NCBI RefSeq assembly: GCF_029688925.1
Contig: NZ_JARUKY010000006.1
Coordinates: 124,001-188,000, forward strand
Origin: Evansella sp. AB-P1
GTDB taxonomy: Bacteria; Bacillota; Bacilli; Bacillales; Salisediminibacteriaceae
Reading direction: 5' to 3'
DNA length: 64,000 nt
In this document: positions 25,522 to 35,070 of the stretch, piece after piece
Layout: the number at the start of each line of letters is the position of its first letter
Position numbering within the stretch: the stretch's first letter is position 1
Program-made: the position numbers and the translations under genes
Notes under the pieces: model-generated
Database searches by the model: none
Told to the model about the DNA's origin: nothing
What the model saw: only the letters and a program-made list of their open reading frames with translations

Positions 25522-26212
25522 CTTGAGGCCTCCTATTGCTGTTTGAAAGTATTTTCCCTAAATGTCTTATTTGATCTGATTCATAAATATGAACACCTTT
25601 ACTTTCCTCTTGGGCAACAGCACACATTGCTTTTGCTACATAGGTCCCTTTTATAGGCTTATATTTTTCAAAGGGCCCTACGAAAAGGACGGAAAGAGGT
25701 TTTCCTATAAGCTCTGAAACTTTTTCTCCAAAACGAAGTTCTTCTCTTTTCCCCAATAATAGTGACGGTCGAAAAACATGAAGAGTTGGAAGGTCCATTA
25801 ACACTAAAGCTTCTTCTGTTTTTCCTTTTACACGGCTGTAAAAAAAGCGTGAATCACGATCTGATTGAATGGCAGTTACAATAAGAAATCGTTTTACTCC
25901 CACTTCCTTTGAAAGCTTTGCAAGTACGATAGGGTATGTATAATCTACTTTCATAAATCGTTTCTTTGATTTTGCCTTTTTCATTGTCGTTCCTAAGCAA
26001 ACAAAGACATCATCAATCCCCTGAAGTAAATCCTTATGTTTTTCTAGTTTGTCAAAATCGATGGTGTATTCATTTACCAATTTTTCTTGATCAAATTTCG
26101 ATTTACGCCTTGATATAATTCTAATTTCATCATATTTTTCACTTTCCATTAACTCTTGGATGAGATGTTTTCCTATCAACCCTGTAGCACCAGCAACTAA
26201 AGCTTTTTTCAA
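25508..26212 (-). CDS. NAD(P)H-binding atypical SDR oxidoreductase
   Basis: A 234-residue Rossmann protein with GATGLIGKHL at residues 8-17 and VFVCLGTTM, KVDYTYPIVLAK, FLIVTAIQSD and FYSRVKGKTEEAL segments, as in the HTATIP2/YwnB-like group of atypical SDRs. The substrate is unknown. TTG at 26212 is chosen, about 5 nt after GAGGTGA; a GTG at 26221 sits on that site. It is upstream partner of the PepF gene (14-nt overlap). Confidence 0.75.
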   Translation of the reverse strand: MKKALVAGATGLIGKHLIQELMESEKYDEIRIISRRKSKFDQEKLVNEYTIDFDKLEKHKDLLQGIDDVFVCLGTTMKKAKSKKRFMKVDYTYPIVLAKLSKEVGVKRFLIVTAIQSDRDSRFFYSRVKGKTEEALVLMDLPTLHVFRPSLLLGKREELRFGEKVSELIGKPLSVLFVGPFEKYKPIKGTYVAKAMCAVAQEESKGVHIYESDQIRHLGKILSNSNRRPQDGKV

Positions 26213-26308
26213 CCTATTCACCTCAGTTTTAATAAACTAGAATTACTAACAATGTATCATGAATGGAAGATAAAAAGAAAGAAATCGGCTAACGACTTGC
26301 TTTATCTT

Positions 26309-26497
26309 TTATCTTCGTCTTTTTTCTTTTACAGGTAAATAAATTGAAAATATGGTCCCGTCTCCAAGCCTGGAGGAAACATCAATATACCCTTTCATCT
26401 CTTCAATGATTGTGTAACTTATTTGAAGACCTAAACCTGTTCCTGAATCTTTCAATGTAAAGAACGGGGTAGCCAATTGATCCTTCAGACTCAGAAT
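26309..26497 (-). pseudogene. Histidine kinase remnant (C-terminal ATPase fragment)
   Basis: A 62-codon frame ending in a stop encodes the last part of a HATPase_c domain: LATPFFTLKDSGTGLGL (G2 box), ISYTIIEEMKG, then SSRLGDGTIFSIYLPV. This is typical of sporulation-type sensor kinases. An in-frame TAG lies just upstream, and the N and G1 boxes, H box and sensor are absent, replaced by the 21-bp array. Confidence 0.8.
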
Positions 26498-26611
26498 CTA
26501 ATTCTCATTATATTAAATACTTTTCTACAAATATTTAATATTTACGTCAATTTTTGTGAATTTTTTAATTTTTCTCTTAGTCATCTGCAAAAACACCCGG
26601 CTCATGTTGGA

Positions 26612-27145
26612 ATTGCACCACTTTTCGATGGGTTTTCGCCGACTTCTGATGCAATCGCGTCGCTTTTCGGTGCAATCGCGCCGCTTCACGGTGGAATCGC
26701 GCCACTTCATGGCATAATCGTGCCACACCATGGCATAATCGCGCCACACCATGGCATAATCGCGCCACTTCACGGCATAATCACGCCACTTCATGGCATA
26801 ATCGTGCCACTTCATGGCATAATCACGCCACTTCATGGCATAATCGTGCCACTTCATGGCATAATCGCGCCGCTTCATGGCATAATCGCGCCGCTTCATG
26901 GCATAATCGCGCCACTTCATGGCATAATCGCGCCACTTCATGGCATAATCGCGCCGCTTCATGGCATAATCGCGCCACTTCATGGCATAATCGCGCCGCT
27001 TCACGGCATAATCGCGCCACTTCATGGCATAATCGCGCCGCTTCATGGCATAATCGCGCCGCTTCATGGCATAATCGCGCCACTTCATGGCATAATCGCG
27101 CCGCTTCATGGCATAATCGCGCCGCTTCATGGCATAATCGCGCCA
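26612..27145. repeat. Tandem array of about 25 21-bp units
   Basis: Units read ATCGCGCCACTTCATGGCATA with CAC/CGC, CAT/CAC and GCG/GTG variants. From 26654 to 27136 there are exactly 23 units; two more degenerate units precede. The 21-nt period keeps reading frames open on both strands (heptapeptides HGIIAPL on plus, RDYAMKW on minus), which explains long false frames. The array is visibly richer in G and C than its surroundings. Confidence 0.95.
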
Positions 27146-27183
27146 TGTCCATATTTTCGCCATACTTTAAGTGAACAAATAAT

Positions 27184-27219
27184 AACACCTAGCTTGGAGC
27201 CTTTTCCAAGCTAGGTGTT
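27184..27219. terminator. Terminator after the hydroxyacid dehydrogenase gene
   Basis: AACACCTAGCTTGG and CCAAGCTAGGTGTT, perfect 14-bp stem with an 8-nt loop, directly after the stop codon on the minus strand. Confidence 0.85.
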
Positions 27220-27224
27220 TAACT

Positions 27225-28103
27225 TTAGTTAAGATAATATTTGTACAAAGCTTGCGTACCTAAGTTTTCATTTCCTTCTTCTTGATTAGAAAGCTCCTCA
27301 TACAGCTGTTTTGCCAGTTTAAGTCCTGGAGTGTTTAGCCCCATTTCCTCAGCTGATTCAATGGCAATCTTCATATCCTTTATAAAGTGTTTAATGTAAA
27401 AGCCTGGGTCAAAATCACCGTCAATCATACGTGGAGCCAATTTACTTAAAGAAAAACTCCCTGCAGCACCAGTTTCAATACTTTGAAGGACCTTCTTTTG
27501 ATCAAGTCCTGCTTTCTTTGCATATACCATCGCTTCCGAAACGCCCATCATTGTACCAGCAATGACAATTTGATTCGTCATTTTTGTATATTGTCCAGAT
27601 CCTGCTGGTCCTTGTAGCTGAATATTTTCTCCCATAAGTGAGAAGATTGGAAGTACACTTTCGAAAGCTTTTTCGTCTCCCCCAACCATGATGGATAGCT
27701 TTCCTTCTTTAGCACCAATATCTCCACCAGAAACAGGAGCATCCAACGCTTCGATTCCTTTTTCCTTTGCAGCTTTACTAATTTTTTGTGCTAATAATGG
27801 TGTTGACGTTGTCATATCAATTACAAATGAACCTGGTTTAGCCTTTTGAAGGATACCATCTTCCCCTAGATACACTTGTTCAACATCAGAGGGATAACCA
27901 ACAATGGTGATGATAACATCGGAGTTTGTTGCAAGCCCCCCTACTGTATCGTACCAGCTAGCCCCTTGTTCTAGGAGCTCCTTCGCTTTTTCCTTCGTTC
28001 GGTTATATACATTAAGCTTATAGCCACCATTCATTATATGTTTAGCCATGCTTTTCCCCATTACACCTGTTCCTATAAAACCTACAACTAAACTATTTTT
28101 CAC
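27225..28103 (-). CDS. Beta-hydroxyacid dehydrogenase family protein (YkwC-like)
   Basis: A 292-residue NAD(P)-dependent enzyme of the 3-hydroxyisobutyrate/tartronate-semialdehyde reductase family. It has the N-terminal GFIGTGVMG dinucleotide site, the DAPVSGGDIGAKEGKL substrate loop, and catalytic lysine in GSGQYTKMTNQ. The C-terminal helical domain has FYIKHFIKDMKIA. GTG at 28103 is used, about 8 nt after AAAGGTGG; a GTG four codons earlier lies in that site. It is most like B. subtilis YkwC; the natural substrate is not known. Confidence 0.82.
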   Translation of the reverse strand: MKNSLVVGFIGTGVMGKSMAKHIMNGGYKLNVYNRTKEKAKELLEQGASWYDTVGGLATNSDVIITIVGYPSDVEQVYLGEDGILQKAKPGSFVIDMTTSTPLLAQKISKAAKEKGIEALDAPVSGGDIGAKEGKLSIMVGGDEKAFESVLPIFSLMGENIQLQGPAGSGQYTKMTNQIVIAGTMMGVSEAMVYAKKAGLDQKKVLQSIETGAAGSFSLSKLAPRMIDGDFDPGFYIKHFIKDMKIAIESAEEMGLNTPGLKLAKQLYEELSNQEEGNENLGTQALYKYYLN

Positions 28104-28154
28104 TTTGTACTCCACCTTTCTTACGTCTATACTTTTATACTTCTAGTAAAATAT

Positions 28155-28844
28155 TTATTTTCCTTTTTCTATTTGAATGGGAATCTCCCAGTCTATTTCA
28201 CTAACCCCAATGCTCCGTAAAAATTCATTCGTTTTAGAAAATGGTTTACTACCAAAGAAACCTCTCCTTGCAGATAAAGGACTTGGATGAGGTGATTGTA
28301 TTATATAATGATGAGAATTTGTAATTAAATTCAGCTTTGCTTGTGATTTCCGTCCCCAGAGGATGAAAACCACTGGCTTTTCCCGTTCATTAAGCTTTCG
28401 AATGATTTTATCTGTAAAGAGTTCCCACCCCTTACCTTGATGGGAATCTGCTTCATGGGCTTGAACTGTTAGCACTGTGTTCAAAAGAAGGACACCTTCA
28501 TCTGTCCATTTTTGTAGATGTCCATGCTTTGGAATTTCATAGCCTAAATCGTCCTTTAGCTCTTTATAAATATTGTATAAAGAACGAGGAATTTGAACCC
28601 CTGGTTGAACAGAAAAACTAAGTCCATGTGCTTGATTAGGCCCATGGTATGGATCTTGTCCTAAAATTACTGCTTTCGTTTTTTCATATGATGTTGTATG
28701 TAATGCATGAAAGATTTCATCCTTATTAGGATACACTGTTTTTTCTTTATATTCCTTCTCTAAAAACGCCCATAACTCCTTATAGTAAGGTTTATGACAT
28801 TCATCCTGTAACAAAGTTGACCAATCATTTTTTACATTATTCAT
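28155..28844 (-). CDS. ung: Uracil-DNA glycosylase
   Basis: A 229-residue family 1 uracil-DNA glycosylase, excising uracil from DNA. It has the water-activating GQDPYHG motif at residues 62-68 (D64), LLLNTVLTV, and the minor-groove [13 protein letters not shown] loop. It overlaps the upstream alkD gene by 4 nt (ATGA type), so both are translated from one message. B. subtilis ung (ywdG) sits in the same ywd region but without this partner. Confidence 0.96.
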   Translation of the reverse strand: MNNVKNDWSTLLQDECHKPYYKELWAFLEKEYKEKTVYPNKDEIFHALHTTSYEKTKAVILGQDPYHGPNQAHGLSFSVQPGVQIPRSLYNIYKELKDDLGYEIPKHGHLQKWTDEGVLLLNTVLTVQAHEADSHQGKGWELFTDKIIRKLNEREKPVVFILWGRKSQAKLNLITNSHHYIIQSPHPSPLSARRGFFGSKPFSKTNEFLRSIGVSEIDWEIPIQIEKGK

Positions 28845-29536
28845 GATTTCCCCTCACTATTCTTTCGAACTCTCTGAAGATGCTTCATTCCTTCTCGCAC
28901 ACTTAAATTAGATAGGGGTTCCTGTTGAATAAATGCTTCCACTTTTTCAGGTGCTGTTTTGGAATATTCTCTTAATGCCCAGCCAATAGCTTTTCGTATA
29001 AAAAATTCGTTATCCTCTCGATTTAATTGGATTATATGAAAAAGCAGTTCTTCATTAGTTTTCTCCTTATACTTCAACTGAAATAAAATAGCTGTTCGTT
29101 TCAACCAAAAGTTTTCTGCTACTTTCCATTGATCAATATAGGTTTCTATTAAATGTGGCGATCGTAAAAATAACGGACCTACAACATTACTTGCAATCGT
29201 ATCAATCGTATCCCACCACGATTTTGTTGTGATAAGCTCCTCTAGCCATGGAACGTGTTCAGCCTTTAGCCATTGAGGCTTTGCAAGAAGCATGCTAATA
29301 ACTGCATATTGGTATTCCCTTTCTGGCCAAGACCAAACTTCCCTCAAAAATTTTTCAGGAAGCTCTTTTTTCTCCAATATTTTCGTCTTTGTATAAAATT
29401 CCTTTAATAATAGTTTCCGTTCAGGTGTCTTAATCCCTAAAAAAGGAAATTTATTTTTCATATACTTTTCCATTGGGCCTTGGTGTTCCTTATTTCGTCC
29501 ATTAGAGAAAATATTTGTTAATTCATTCTCGTACAT
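28841..29536 (-). CDS. DNA alkylation repair protein (AlkD-like)
   Basis: A 231-residue all-helical protein of the AlkD HEAT-repeat glycosylase family, which removes bulky cationic N3/N7 alkyl bases without base flipping. Signatures are [23 protein letters not shown], the [17 protein letters not shown] helix with paired tryptophans and aspartate, and [18 protein letters not shown]. The ATG has GAGGAGG 8 nt upstream. Its stop overlaps the ung start. Confidence 0.88.
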   Translation of the reverse strand: MYENELTNIFSNGRNKEHQGPMEKYMKNKFPFLGIKTPERKLLLKEFYTKTKILEKKELPEKFLREVWSWPEREYQYAVISMLLAKPQWLKAEHVPWLEELITTKSWWDTIDTIASNVVGPLFLRSPHLIETYIDQWKVAENFWLKRTAILFQLKYKEKTNEELLFHIIQLNREDNEFFIRKAIGWALREYSKTAPEKVEAFIQQEPLSNLSVREGMKHLQRVRKNSEGKS

Positions 29537-29574
29537 ACATTTTACCTCCTCGTGTCATTAAAATGTTTTCAAAT

Positions 29575-29712
29575 GATGTTCATCAGTTGTAGGTAGGCGC
29601 TTTCATCACTGGCATAAGTCCGACATCTGTTCACGCTTCACAGTGGCTTCTTTCCACTAGAGTATTCGCATTCCACTCCTGAACTATCACTTACTTTCAG
29701 GGTAGACCTTAT
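29575..29712 (-). repeat. Dispersed repeat, copy C (hairpin deleted)
   Basis: Read on the minus strand: GTCTACCCTGAAAGTAAG, then GTGAACAGATGTCGGACTTA and GAAAGCGCCTACCT. These blocks match copy A at 23480-23745 and copy B at 49537-49770, but the central hairpin and its GGGATCAGCACGA flank are missing. Confidence 0.75.
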
Positions 29713-29775
29713 AAATAAGTATATTGAAAGATTTACAGGAAAAACAAAGAATTTTATTAAGAATTTTCAATGAAT

Positions 29776-29815
29776 TTATAACACTGAAAGTCTTTCATAG
29801 TTTTTAGTGTTATAA
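29776..29815. promoter_or_regulatory. Nested inverted repeat upstream of cheY promoter
   Basis: TTATAACACT and AGTGTTATAA are perfect 10-bp arms. Directly after the left arm lies a small GAAAG-T-CTTTC palindrome. The element ends 10 bp before the -35 box, so it could be an operator. Confidence 0.4.
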
Positions 29816-29824
29816 AAAATATAA

Positions 29825-29853
29825 TTGACACCTTATTCCAAAAGTACTATATT
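29825..29853 (+). promoter_or_regulatory. Predicted sigma-A promoter of cheY
   Basis: TTGACA, 17 nt, TATATT: near-consensus spacing and boxes, about 50 bp before the start codon. Confidence 0.75.
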
Positions 29854-29903
29854 TTAAAAAAGAATAGGAAAATAGTAGGAATAATTGAAAGGAGTAATTC
29901 GTA

Positions 29904-30281
29904 ATGACTAAAGTAATCATAACAGACGATGCTGCTTTTATGAGAATGACTTTAAGAAATATAATAACTAATGCTGGCTTTGAGGTTGTTGCGGAAGCTG
30001 TTAATGGAATAGAGGCAGTTAAGCTTTACGAAAAGCATCGTCCTGATCTAGTAACTATGGACATAACAATGCCTGAAATGAGTGGTATTGATGCATTAAT
30101 AGAAATTAAGAAAATAGATCCTGAGGCAAAAGTAATTATGTGCTCAGCTGTTGGTCAGCAAACGAAAGTAATCGATGCCATACAATATGGTGCTGCTGAC
30201 TTTATCTTAAAGCCTTTTGATGAATCAAGAATAATAGAAACTATTGAAAAAACGTTGAACATAAAGAGTACAATTCTATAA
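29904..30281 (+). CDS. cheY: CheY-type response regulator
   Basis: A 125-residue single-domain receiver. The acidic pair is in IITDDAAF, the phospho-acceptor aspartate in VTMDITMPEM (D54), then MCSAVGQ and the lysine in ILKPFD. It has no output domain, as in chemotaxis CheY, which acts at the flagellar switch. It sits alone, not in a flagellar/che operon, with a strong sigma-A promoter, and is convergent with a chemoreceptor gene. It may be a second CheY. Confidence 0.85.
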   Translation: MTKVIITDDAAFMRMTLRNIITNAGFEVVAEAVNGIEAVKLYEKHRPDLVTMDITMPEMSGIDALIEIKKIDPEAKVIMCSAVGQQTKVIDAIQYGAADFILKPFDESRIIETIEKTLNIKSTIL

Positions 30282-30334
30282 AAATTTATTTGGAATTACT
30301 TACTTGGATCATACATATTGCTATTTAAATTATA

Positions 30335-30382
30335 AACAAGGGAGTCTACTACCTAGAAGGTAGTAGACTCCCTTGTTTTTTT
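30335..30382. terminator. Terminator between cheY and the MCP gene
   Basis: AACAAGGGAGTCTACTACC and its exact complement form a 19-bp stem with a TAGAA loop, followed by seven T residues. Confidence 0.92.
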
Positions 30383-30408
30383 ACCATTGTGTGATTGTAT
30401 ATTGTAAT

Positions 30409-32415
30409 TTATTTAAGTTTAAATCGTTCTACTCTTTCGCTTAAGTCCGTGCTTAACATATTTAATTGTTCTGCTGATTTACCAACAGCTTCTATTGCCT
30501 TTGACTGTTCAGTAGCAGATGCTGCAACCTGTTCTGTTGTTGCTGCTGATTGCTCTGCAACACTAGCTACATTTCCAATGGAATGAACAATGACTCCTTT
30601 TTGATCATCCATTTCTAAAAGATTTGTGCTCACTTGGTTAATTGCTATCATCATTGTCTCTATATTAGAAACAATAGAATCAAATGATTCCTGAGCATCA
30701 TTAACAGCTATTTGTTGCTGTTTACTCATCGTGTTGGCTTCACCCATTGTCTGAACCACTCTTTCCGTTTCCTCTTCTACTTCTACAATGGTATTACGTA
30801 TTTTTACTGTTGCATTCATTGATTGTTCAGCTAGTTTACGAACTTCATCAGCTACTATAGCAAACCCTCGGCCATGCTCTCCAGCTCTTGCTGCTTCAAT
30901 ACTAGCATTTAACGCTAATAAATTTGTTTGATCTGCAAATTCAGATATCAAATTTATAACTTGATTAATTTCTTTAACTCTATTGGATAATCCCTCAATT
31001 GTTTCACTTACATGATTAAACACGTTATTTGTTTCTCTAGTACGTTCTGTTAAAATTTGCATTTGCTGTATACCTAATTCTGTTGAGTCTTTTATTATGA
31101 TGGATGTACCATTCATTTCTTTCGTTTTATCAGAAGCATTTGTTACCTTTACTGAAAAATTCATCATTTGTTGATTAGATTCTTCTATATCTTCTGCTTG
31201 ATTTGTTGCTCCTGATGCCACTTCATTTATTGCTGTTAGGATTTCGTCACTTGTAGCTACCGTTTCCTCTGATACAGCCGTTAACTCCTCAGCCATTGTT
31301 TTACAATCTGTTACTGACGATTTAATTGATCCGATAAGCCCTTTTAACTGATCACTCATTTCATTTACCGACTTAGCTAACATACTAATCTCGTCTTTTC
31401 CTTTATCGGCAGCTTTTTCTGTGAAATCTCCTGATGCCATTCTTTTTAATTGGCTATTTAATTGTCGTATTGGCTTTGTTAATAAATGACTCATAATCGA
31501 AGAACCAATGATTGCGATGATAATCACAACTGCTGATACGATAAAAAACAGATTACGAGTAGTATTTAATTCAGCAAATAGATCTTTGTCATTATAAACA
31601 GTCATTACCTTCCAATCGATACCTCTCACTGTATCGAAATAGATCGTTTCTGATTGCCCTGCTAAATCTATTCTACCTGCTTGACTTTCATATAGATCTT
31701 CTATGTACGATTGGTTAGAAAGATCTTCACCTATCATTTCATTAATTGTATGTGCAATAACTACTCCGTTATTTGTTAATAATGCTAACTCACCGTCATA
31801 CCCTACTTCTATTTCTGCCAGTAAAGCCGTTAGATCATCTAGTAATATATCTATAGCCATTACTCCTAAAACATTGTTATTGTTTGCAGTCGTTATTGCT
31901 TTAGCAACGGTAATCATTTGTTCACCAGTACTAACATCTAAATAAGGTTCCGTCCAAATTACTTCACCTGTTTCAGACACAGCTTCTTGATACCAAGGCC
32001 TCTCTCTTGGATCAAAACCATCAGGTAAGTCTACTAATGGAGTAGAGTGTAAATTTCCTGCTTCTGTCCCTACATACATGAGCTGAGCAACAGATTCCAT
32101 TTCCATAAATATTTTATGTGAATTAGCGATACTATCCCAAATACGTCTTGCTTCAACGCTATCTTCATTTTCCAAATATATAAACTCACGTAAATTTTGA
32201 TCCTCTCCCATTAGAACAACTGTATTGTAATATTTACGTAAGTACGTATCTATATATCTTTCTACTTCAGTTCCAGTTGCTAGAGCATTTTCTTCAACTG
32301 AGCTTTCAATATTCGAGCTTAGTTGACTAAAGATCACAAATGATGTTGTAATCATCATTAAAATGATAAAAATACAAGTAAAACTAATTAATTTTCCTCT
32401 AATCGATTGAAACAC
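30409..32415 (-). CDS. Methyl-accepting chemotaxis protein with dCache sensor
   Basis: A 668-residue chemoreceptor: membrane helix 8-30, outer dCache_1 domain 35-275, helix about 285-310, HAMP 312-365, then the signalling region with the tip motif [21 protein letters not shown]. The sensor carries R139, W141, Y142 (ERPWYQEA), Y158 (EPYLD) and D189 (MAIDI), the pattern known for amino-acid-binding dCache domains, so an amino-acid ligand is likely. It starts at GTG, 7 nt after AAGGGTGG. It is convergent with cheY. Confidence 0.9.
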   Translation of the reverse strand: MFQSIRGKLISFTCIFIILMMITTSFVIFSQLSSNIESSVEENALATGTEVERYIDTYLRKYYNTVVLMGEDQNLREFIYLENEDSVEARRIWDSIANSHKIFMEMESVAQLMYVGTEAGNLHSTPLVDLPDGFDPRERPWYQEAVSETGEVIWTEPYLDVSTGEQMITVAKAITTANNNNVLGVMAIDILLDDLTALLAEIEVGYDGELALLTNNGVVIAHTINEMIGEDLSNQSYIEDLYESQAGRIDLAGQSETIYFDTVRGIDWKVMTVYNDKDLFAELNTTRNLFFIVSAVVIIIAIIGSSIMSHLLTKPIRQLNSQLKRMASGDFTEKAADKGKDEISMLAKSVNEMSDQLKGLIGSIKSSVTDCKTMAEELTAVSEETVATSDEILTAINEVASGATNQAEDIEESNQQMMNFSVKVTNASDKTKEMNGTSIIIKDSTELGIQQMQILTERTRETNNVFNHVSETIEGLSNRVKEINQVINLISEFADQTNLLALNASIEAARAGEHGRGFAIVADEVRKLAEQSMNATVKIRNTIVEVEEETERVVQTMGEANTMSKQQQIAVNDAQESFDSIVSNIETMMIAINQVSTNLLEMDDQKGVIVHSIGNVASVAEQSAATTEQVAASATEQSKAIEAVGKSAEQLNMLSTDLSERVERFKLK

Positions 32416-32619
32416 CTAATTTCCACCCTTCAAATTTATAATTCACTTATTATGATATCAATCACCTTTTTTGCACCAATTATTCATTATGAATTACTAA
32501 AGTGGAATTCACAAGATTATTTTGTCGTTTATTGTCGATATATAAAATGTTCCTATTATTTCATTAAGAGAGAATTTATATATATAAATTGTTTTTGTAC
32601 TAATATATTGCAAAGCTTT

Positions 32620-32647
32620 TTGCACATCCTTTTGAAACTGCTACAAT
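32620..32647 (+). promoter_or_regulatory. Predicted promoter of the ATP-grasp/bacillithiol genes
   Basis: TTGCAC, 16 nt, TACAAT, ending 57 bp before the start codon. Confidence 0.4.
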
Positions 32648-32704
32648 AATCTTAGGTTGTTTTTACACTTTAATTTCAACGAATTACCGAAGGATGGATT
32701 AGTT

Positions 32705-33646
32705 GTGAAAAAAATATACATTATACACGAGAATGATGAATGGACGAAGCCTTTATTAAAAGCATTGGAAGAGGAAAATGTCCCTTTTGAAGATTGGCAT
32801 TTACATGAAGGAGTTGTGCCTTTAGATGAGGAGCCTCCAGAAGGTGTTTTCTATAATCGAATGAGTGCTTCCTCCCATAGCCGAGGACATCGGTATGCTC
32901 CAGAGCTTACCCATGCTGTTTTAGCTTGGCTTGAAGGATACGGCAGAATAGTTTTAAACGGAAGTAATGCCCTTAAGCTTGAGTTGAGTAAGGTTGCACA
33001 GTATGAAGCATTAAAACGTTTTGATGTTTTAACACCAAAAACAACAGCAGCTGTTGGGGAAAAGAAGCTCCTTCAAGCAGCAGAAAATTTTCCTTCCCCA
33101 TTTATTACGAAGCATAATCGGGCTGGGAAGGGATTAGGTGTACATAAATTCGATTCTAAAAATAGTCTTGAAGACTGGCTTAAGCGTGGCCAATTGGAGC
33201 CTTCTGTTGACGGTGTTATGCTGTTACAGCAATACATTTCTTCCCCTTCTCAAACGATTACTCGCTGTGAGTTTGTTGGAGGTAAGTTCCTTTATGCTGT
33301 GAAAGTAGATACATCGGAAGGCTTTGAGTTATGCCCTGCGGAAGCGTGTAACATTGGGGATCAATTTTGTCCTACCGACGGATCGGATCCTCTTGTACAA
33401 AAGCCTAAATTTGAAATTATCGAAAACTACCGTGATCCTATTATTGAAAAGTATGAAAGATTTTTGGCATCAGAAGGCATTTATTTTGCCGGTATAGAAA
33501 ACATTACTGATGAGCAAGGAAGAGTATATACTTACGATGTTAATACGAATACAAATTATAACTCGCAGGCTGAAGAAAGACTAAATAAATTTTTTGGAAT
33601 GAAAGAAGTAGCAAGAGCATTAAAAGCAGAATGGCAATCACTATAA
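32705..33646 (+). CDS. ATP-grasp family ligase (RimK-like)
   Basis: A 313-residue ATP-grasp protein, a family that joins carboxylates to amines through an acyl phosphate. The ATP loop is SPFITKHNRAGKGLGVHKF (about residues 131-149), and the metal-binding end is IENITDEQGRVYTYDVNTNTNYN. GTG at 32705 is chosen, 7 nt after AAGGATGG. The substrate is unknown; RimK-type enzymes add glutamate or similar. It lies 35 nt before yojF and bshB2, so a link with thiol metabolism is possible but unproven. Confidence 0.75.
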   Translation: MKKIYIIHENDEWTKPLLKALEEENVPFEDWHLHEGVVPLDEEPPEGVFYNRMSASSHSRGHRYAPELTHAVLAWLEGYGRIVLNGSNALKLELSKVAQYEALKRFDVLTPKTTAAVGEKKLLQAAENFPSPFITKHNRAGKGLGVHKFDSKNSLEDWLKRGQLEPSVDGVMLLQQYISSPSQTITRCEFVGGKFLYAVKVDTSEGFELCPAEACNIGDQFCPTDGSDPLVQKPKFEIIENYRDPIIEKYERFLASEGIYFAGIENITDEQGRVYTYDVNTNTNYNSQAEERLNKFFGMKEVARALKAEWQSL

Positions 33647-33681
33647 TTGGGAATTAGAATTTGGATAGGAGGGAAAAACAT

Positions 33682-34032
33682 TTGAAACCGATTGATCCGT
33701 TAAAAGTTCAAGAAACGATTACAAGTTTAAGTGGGAAGAAATTATATGTACATTTGGAGACAACGAATGGCGCTTACGCTACCCATAAGAACGCATCCTT
33801 TTTTTCTGCAGGTGCTTTTATCCGAAACGTCCAGCTTACTTTTTTACATGGAAGTATAAAGGGAAAGGGTCCATACCGTATTGGGCTAGAGACGGAATTA
33901 GGGTGGCTTTACGCAGAAGGGTTGACAGATTGGGAAATAGATACGCTAGATAGAGTATTATTTGCTGGTCATGATCAAGATGGAAAGTTAGCAATAGCTC
34001 TCCAATTAAGTGAACAGCCATTTCCAAAATAA
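33682..34032 (+). CDS. yojF: YojF family protein (DUF1806)
   Basis: A 116-residue protein of the YojF family: KLYVHLETTNGAYATH near the N terminus, then FIRNVQLTFLHGSIKGKGPYRIGLETELGW. It has no known function, but in B. subtilis yojF lies directly before yojG (bshB2), as here. TTG at 33682 is used, 8 nt after AGGAGGG; the in-frame TTG at 33661 precedes that site. Confidence 0.85.
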   Translation: MKPIDPLKVQETITSLSGKKLYVHLETTNGAYATHKNASFFSAGAFIRNVQLTFLHGSIKGKGPYRIGLETELGWLYAEGLTDWEIDTLDRVLFAGHDQDGKLAIALQLSEQPFPK

Positions 34033-34101
34033 CTACTCGATTTTTTTTAATTAAAAGATATATTCACTTATAAACGGAGTTCTAGATTAAGGAGTGATTA
34101 A

Positions 34102-34776
34102 ATGGAACGACATGTACTTGTAGTATTTCCCCATCCAGATGATGAAGCTTTTGGTGTAGCTGGAACCATCTTGTCACACACGACAAATTCAACCCCAGTT
34201 ACATACATCTGTTTAACGTTAGGTGAAATGGGACGAAATATGGGTAGACCTCTCATAGCTAGTCGGGAAACACTTCCTGAGATTCGAAAAAAGGAGTTAG
34301 ACGAAGCCTGTAAGCTATTAGGTATAACTGATTTGAGACATTTCGGTATGAGAGATAAGACAGTAGAATTTACAGACCAAAAAGTTCTGATCGATCGAAT
34401 TCTTCAAGTAATTAAAGAAGTAAATCCATCATTAGTCATTACCTTTTATCCTGGTTATTCTGTACACCCTGATCATGATGCTACAGGGGCAGCAGTCATC
34501 CAGGCTATTCAAAAACTACCTAGTTCGGAAAGGCCTACCGTCCATGCATTAGCTTTTTCAAAAGATTGTGAGGATGTTATTGGACCTCCAGATGTCATTA
34601 ATGACGTAGCAAACTATTCTTCAAATAAGCTACAAGTTATGGAAGCACACGAATCTCAAACAGCAGGCATGATTGACGCTTTAAAGGAAGCTTTCTTAAA
34701 AAAGGATGAGGCAGCCGTAGCGAGGCTTACAGTTGAAAGATTTTGGACCTATCCCATTCATAACGATAGGCCTTAA
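34102..34776 (+). CDS. bshB2: Bacillithiol biosynthesis deacetylase BshB2
   Basis: A 224-residue LmbE/PIG-L zinc deacetylase. The zinc and catalytic residues are in FPHPDDEAFG (H11, D13, D14) and SVHPDHDATG (second histidine). It removes the acetyl group from GlcNAc-malate in making bacillithiol; BshB2 is the second, partly redundant deacetylase of Bacillus and may also act on bacillithiol conjugates. AAGGAGTG precedes the ATG. It is last gene of the ATP-grasp/yojF/bshB2 unit, closed by a terminator. Confidence 0.9.
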   Translation: MERHVLVVFPHPDDEAFGVAGTILSHTTNSTPVTYICLTLGEMGRNMGRPLIASRETLPEIRKKELDEACKLLGITDLRHFGMRDKTVEFTDQKVLIDRILQVIKEVNPSLVITFYPGYSVHPDHDATGAAVIQAIQKLPSSERPTVHALAFSKDCEDVIGPPDVINDVANYSSNKLQVMEAHESQTAGMIDALKEAFLKKDEAAVARLTVERFWTYPIHNDRP

Positions 34777-34874
34777 GAAATTGGAAGTTGGATGTCGGAT
34801 GTCGAAAACCTGACACTGGAAAAAAGCTAAATTCAAACTTAGTATGGTAGAGTTCATGCAAGTAGAACTTAGTT

Positions 34875-34906
34875 GAACCTGGTTTAAATGAACCGGGTTC
34901 TTTTTT
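34875..34906 (+). terminator. Terminator of the bshB2 operon
   Basis: GAACCtGGTT and AACCgGGTTC (T-G wobble inside) followed by six T residues. Confidence 0.8.
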
Positions 34907-35070
34907 ATCTGAGTTCAAACTAATTCATACTACCTCATGCTCGCGGGTTGAACCGTTTTTTTTACTCGGTCTACTTGTACCCGGTTTAAAGTTGCCTGCG
35001 TTCATCTGCAGGACTTCAACTTTTGCAGTTAGTTTAAGTTTCAATGCACCCATACTATGCATCCTAAATT
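34907..35070. other. Intergenic spacer between bshB2 and a minus-strand gene
   Basis: No gene seen. It contains imperfect repeats of a GGTTGAACC/GGTTTAA-like motif related to the preceding terminator. Confidence 0.4.

Noticed and set aside
26477-27214. Long open frames on both strands through the 21-bp repeats (heptapeptide-repeat proteins)
   Set aside because: The 21-nt period keeps frames open by itself; no ribosome site or sensible start, and frames are equally open on both strands.
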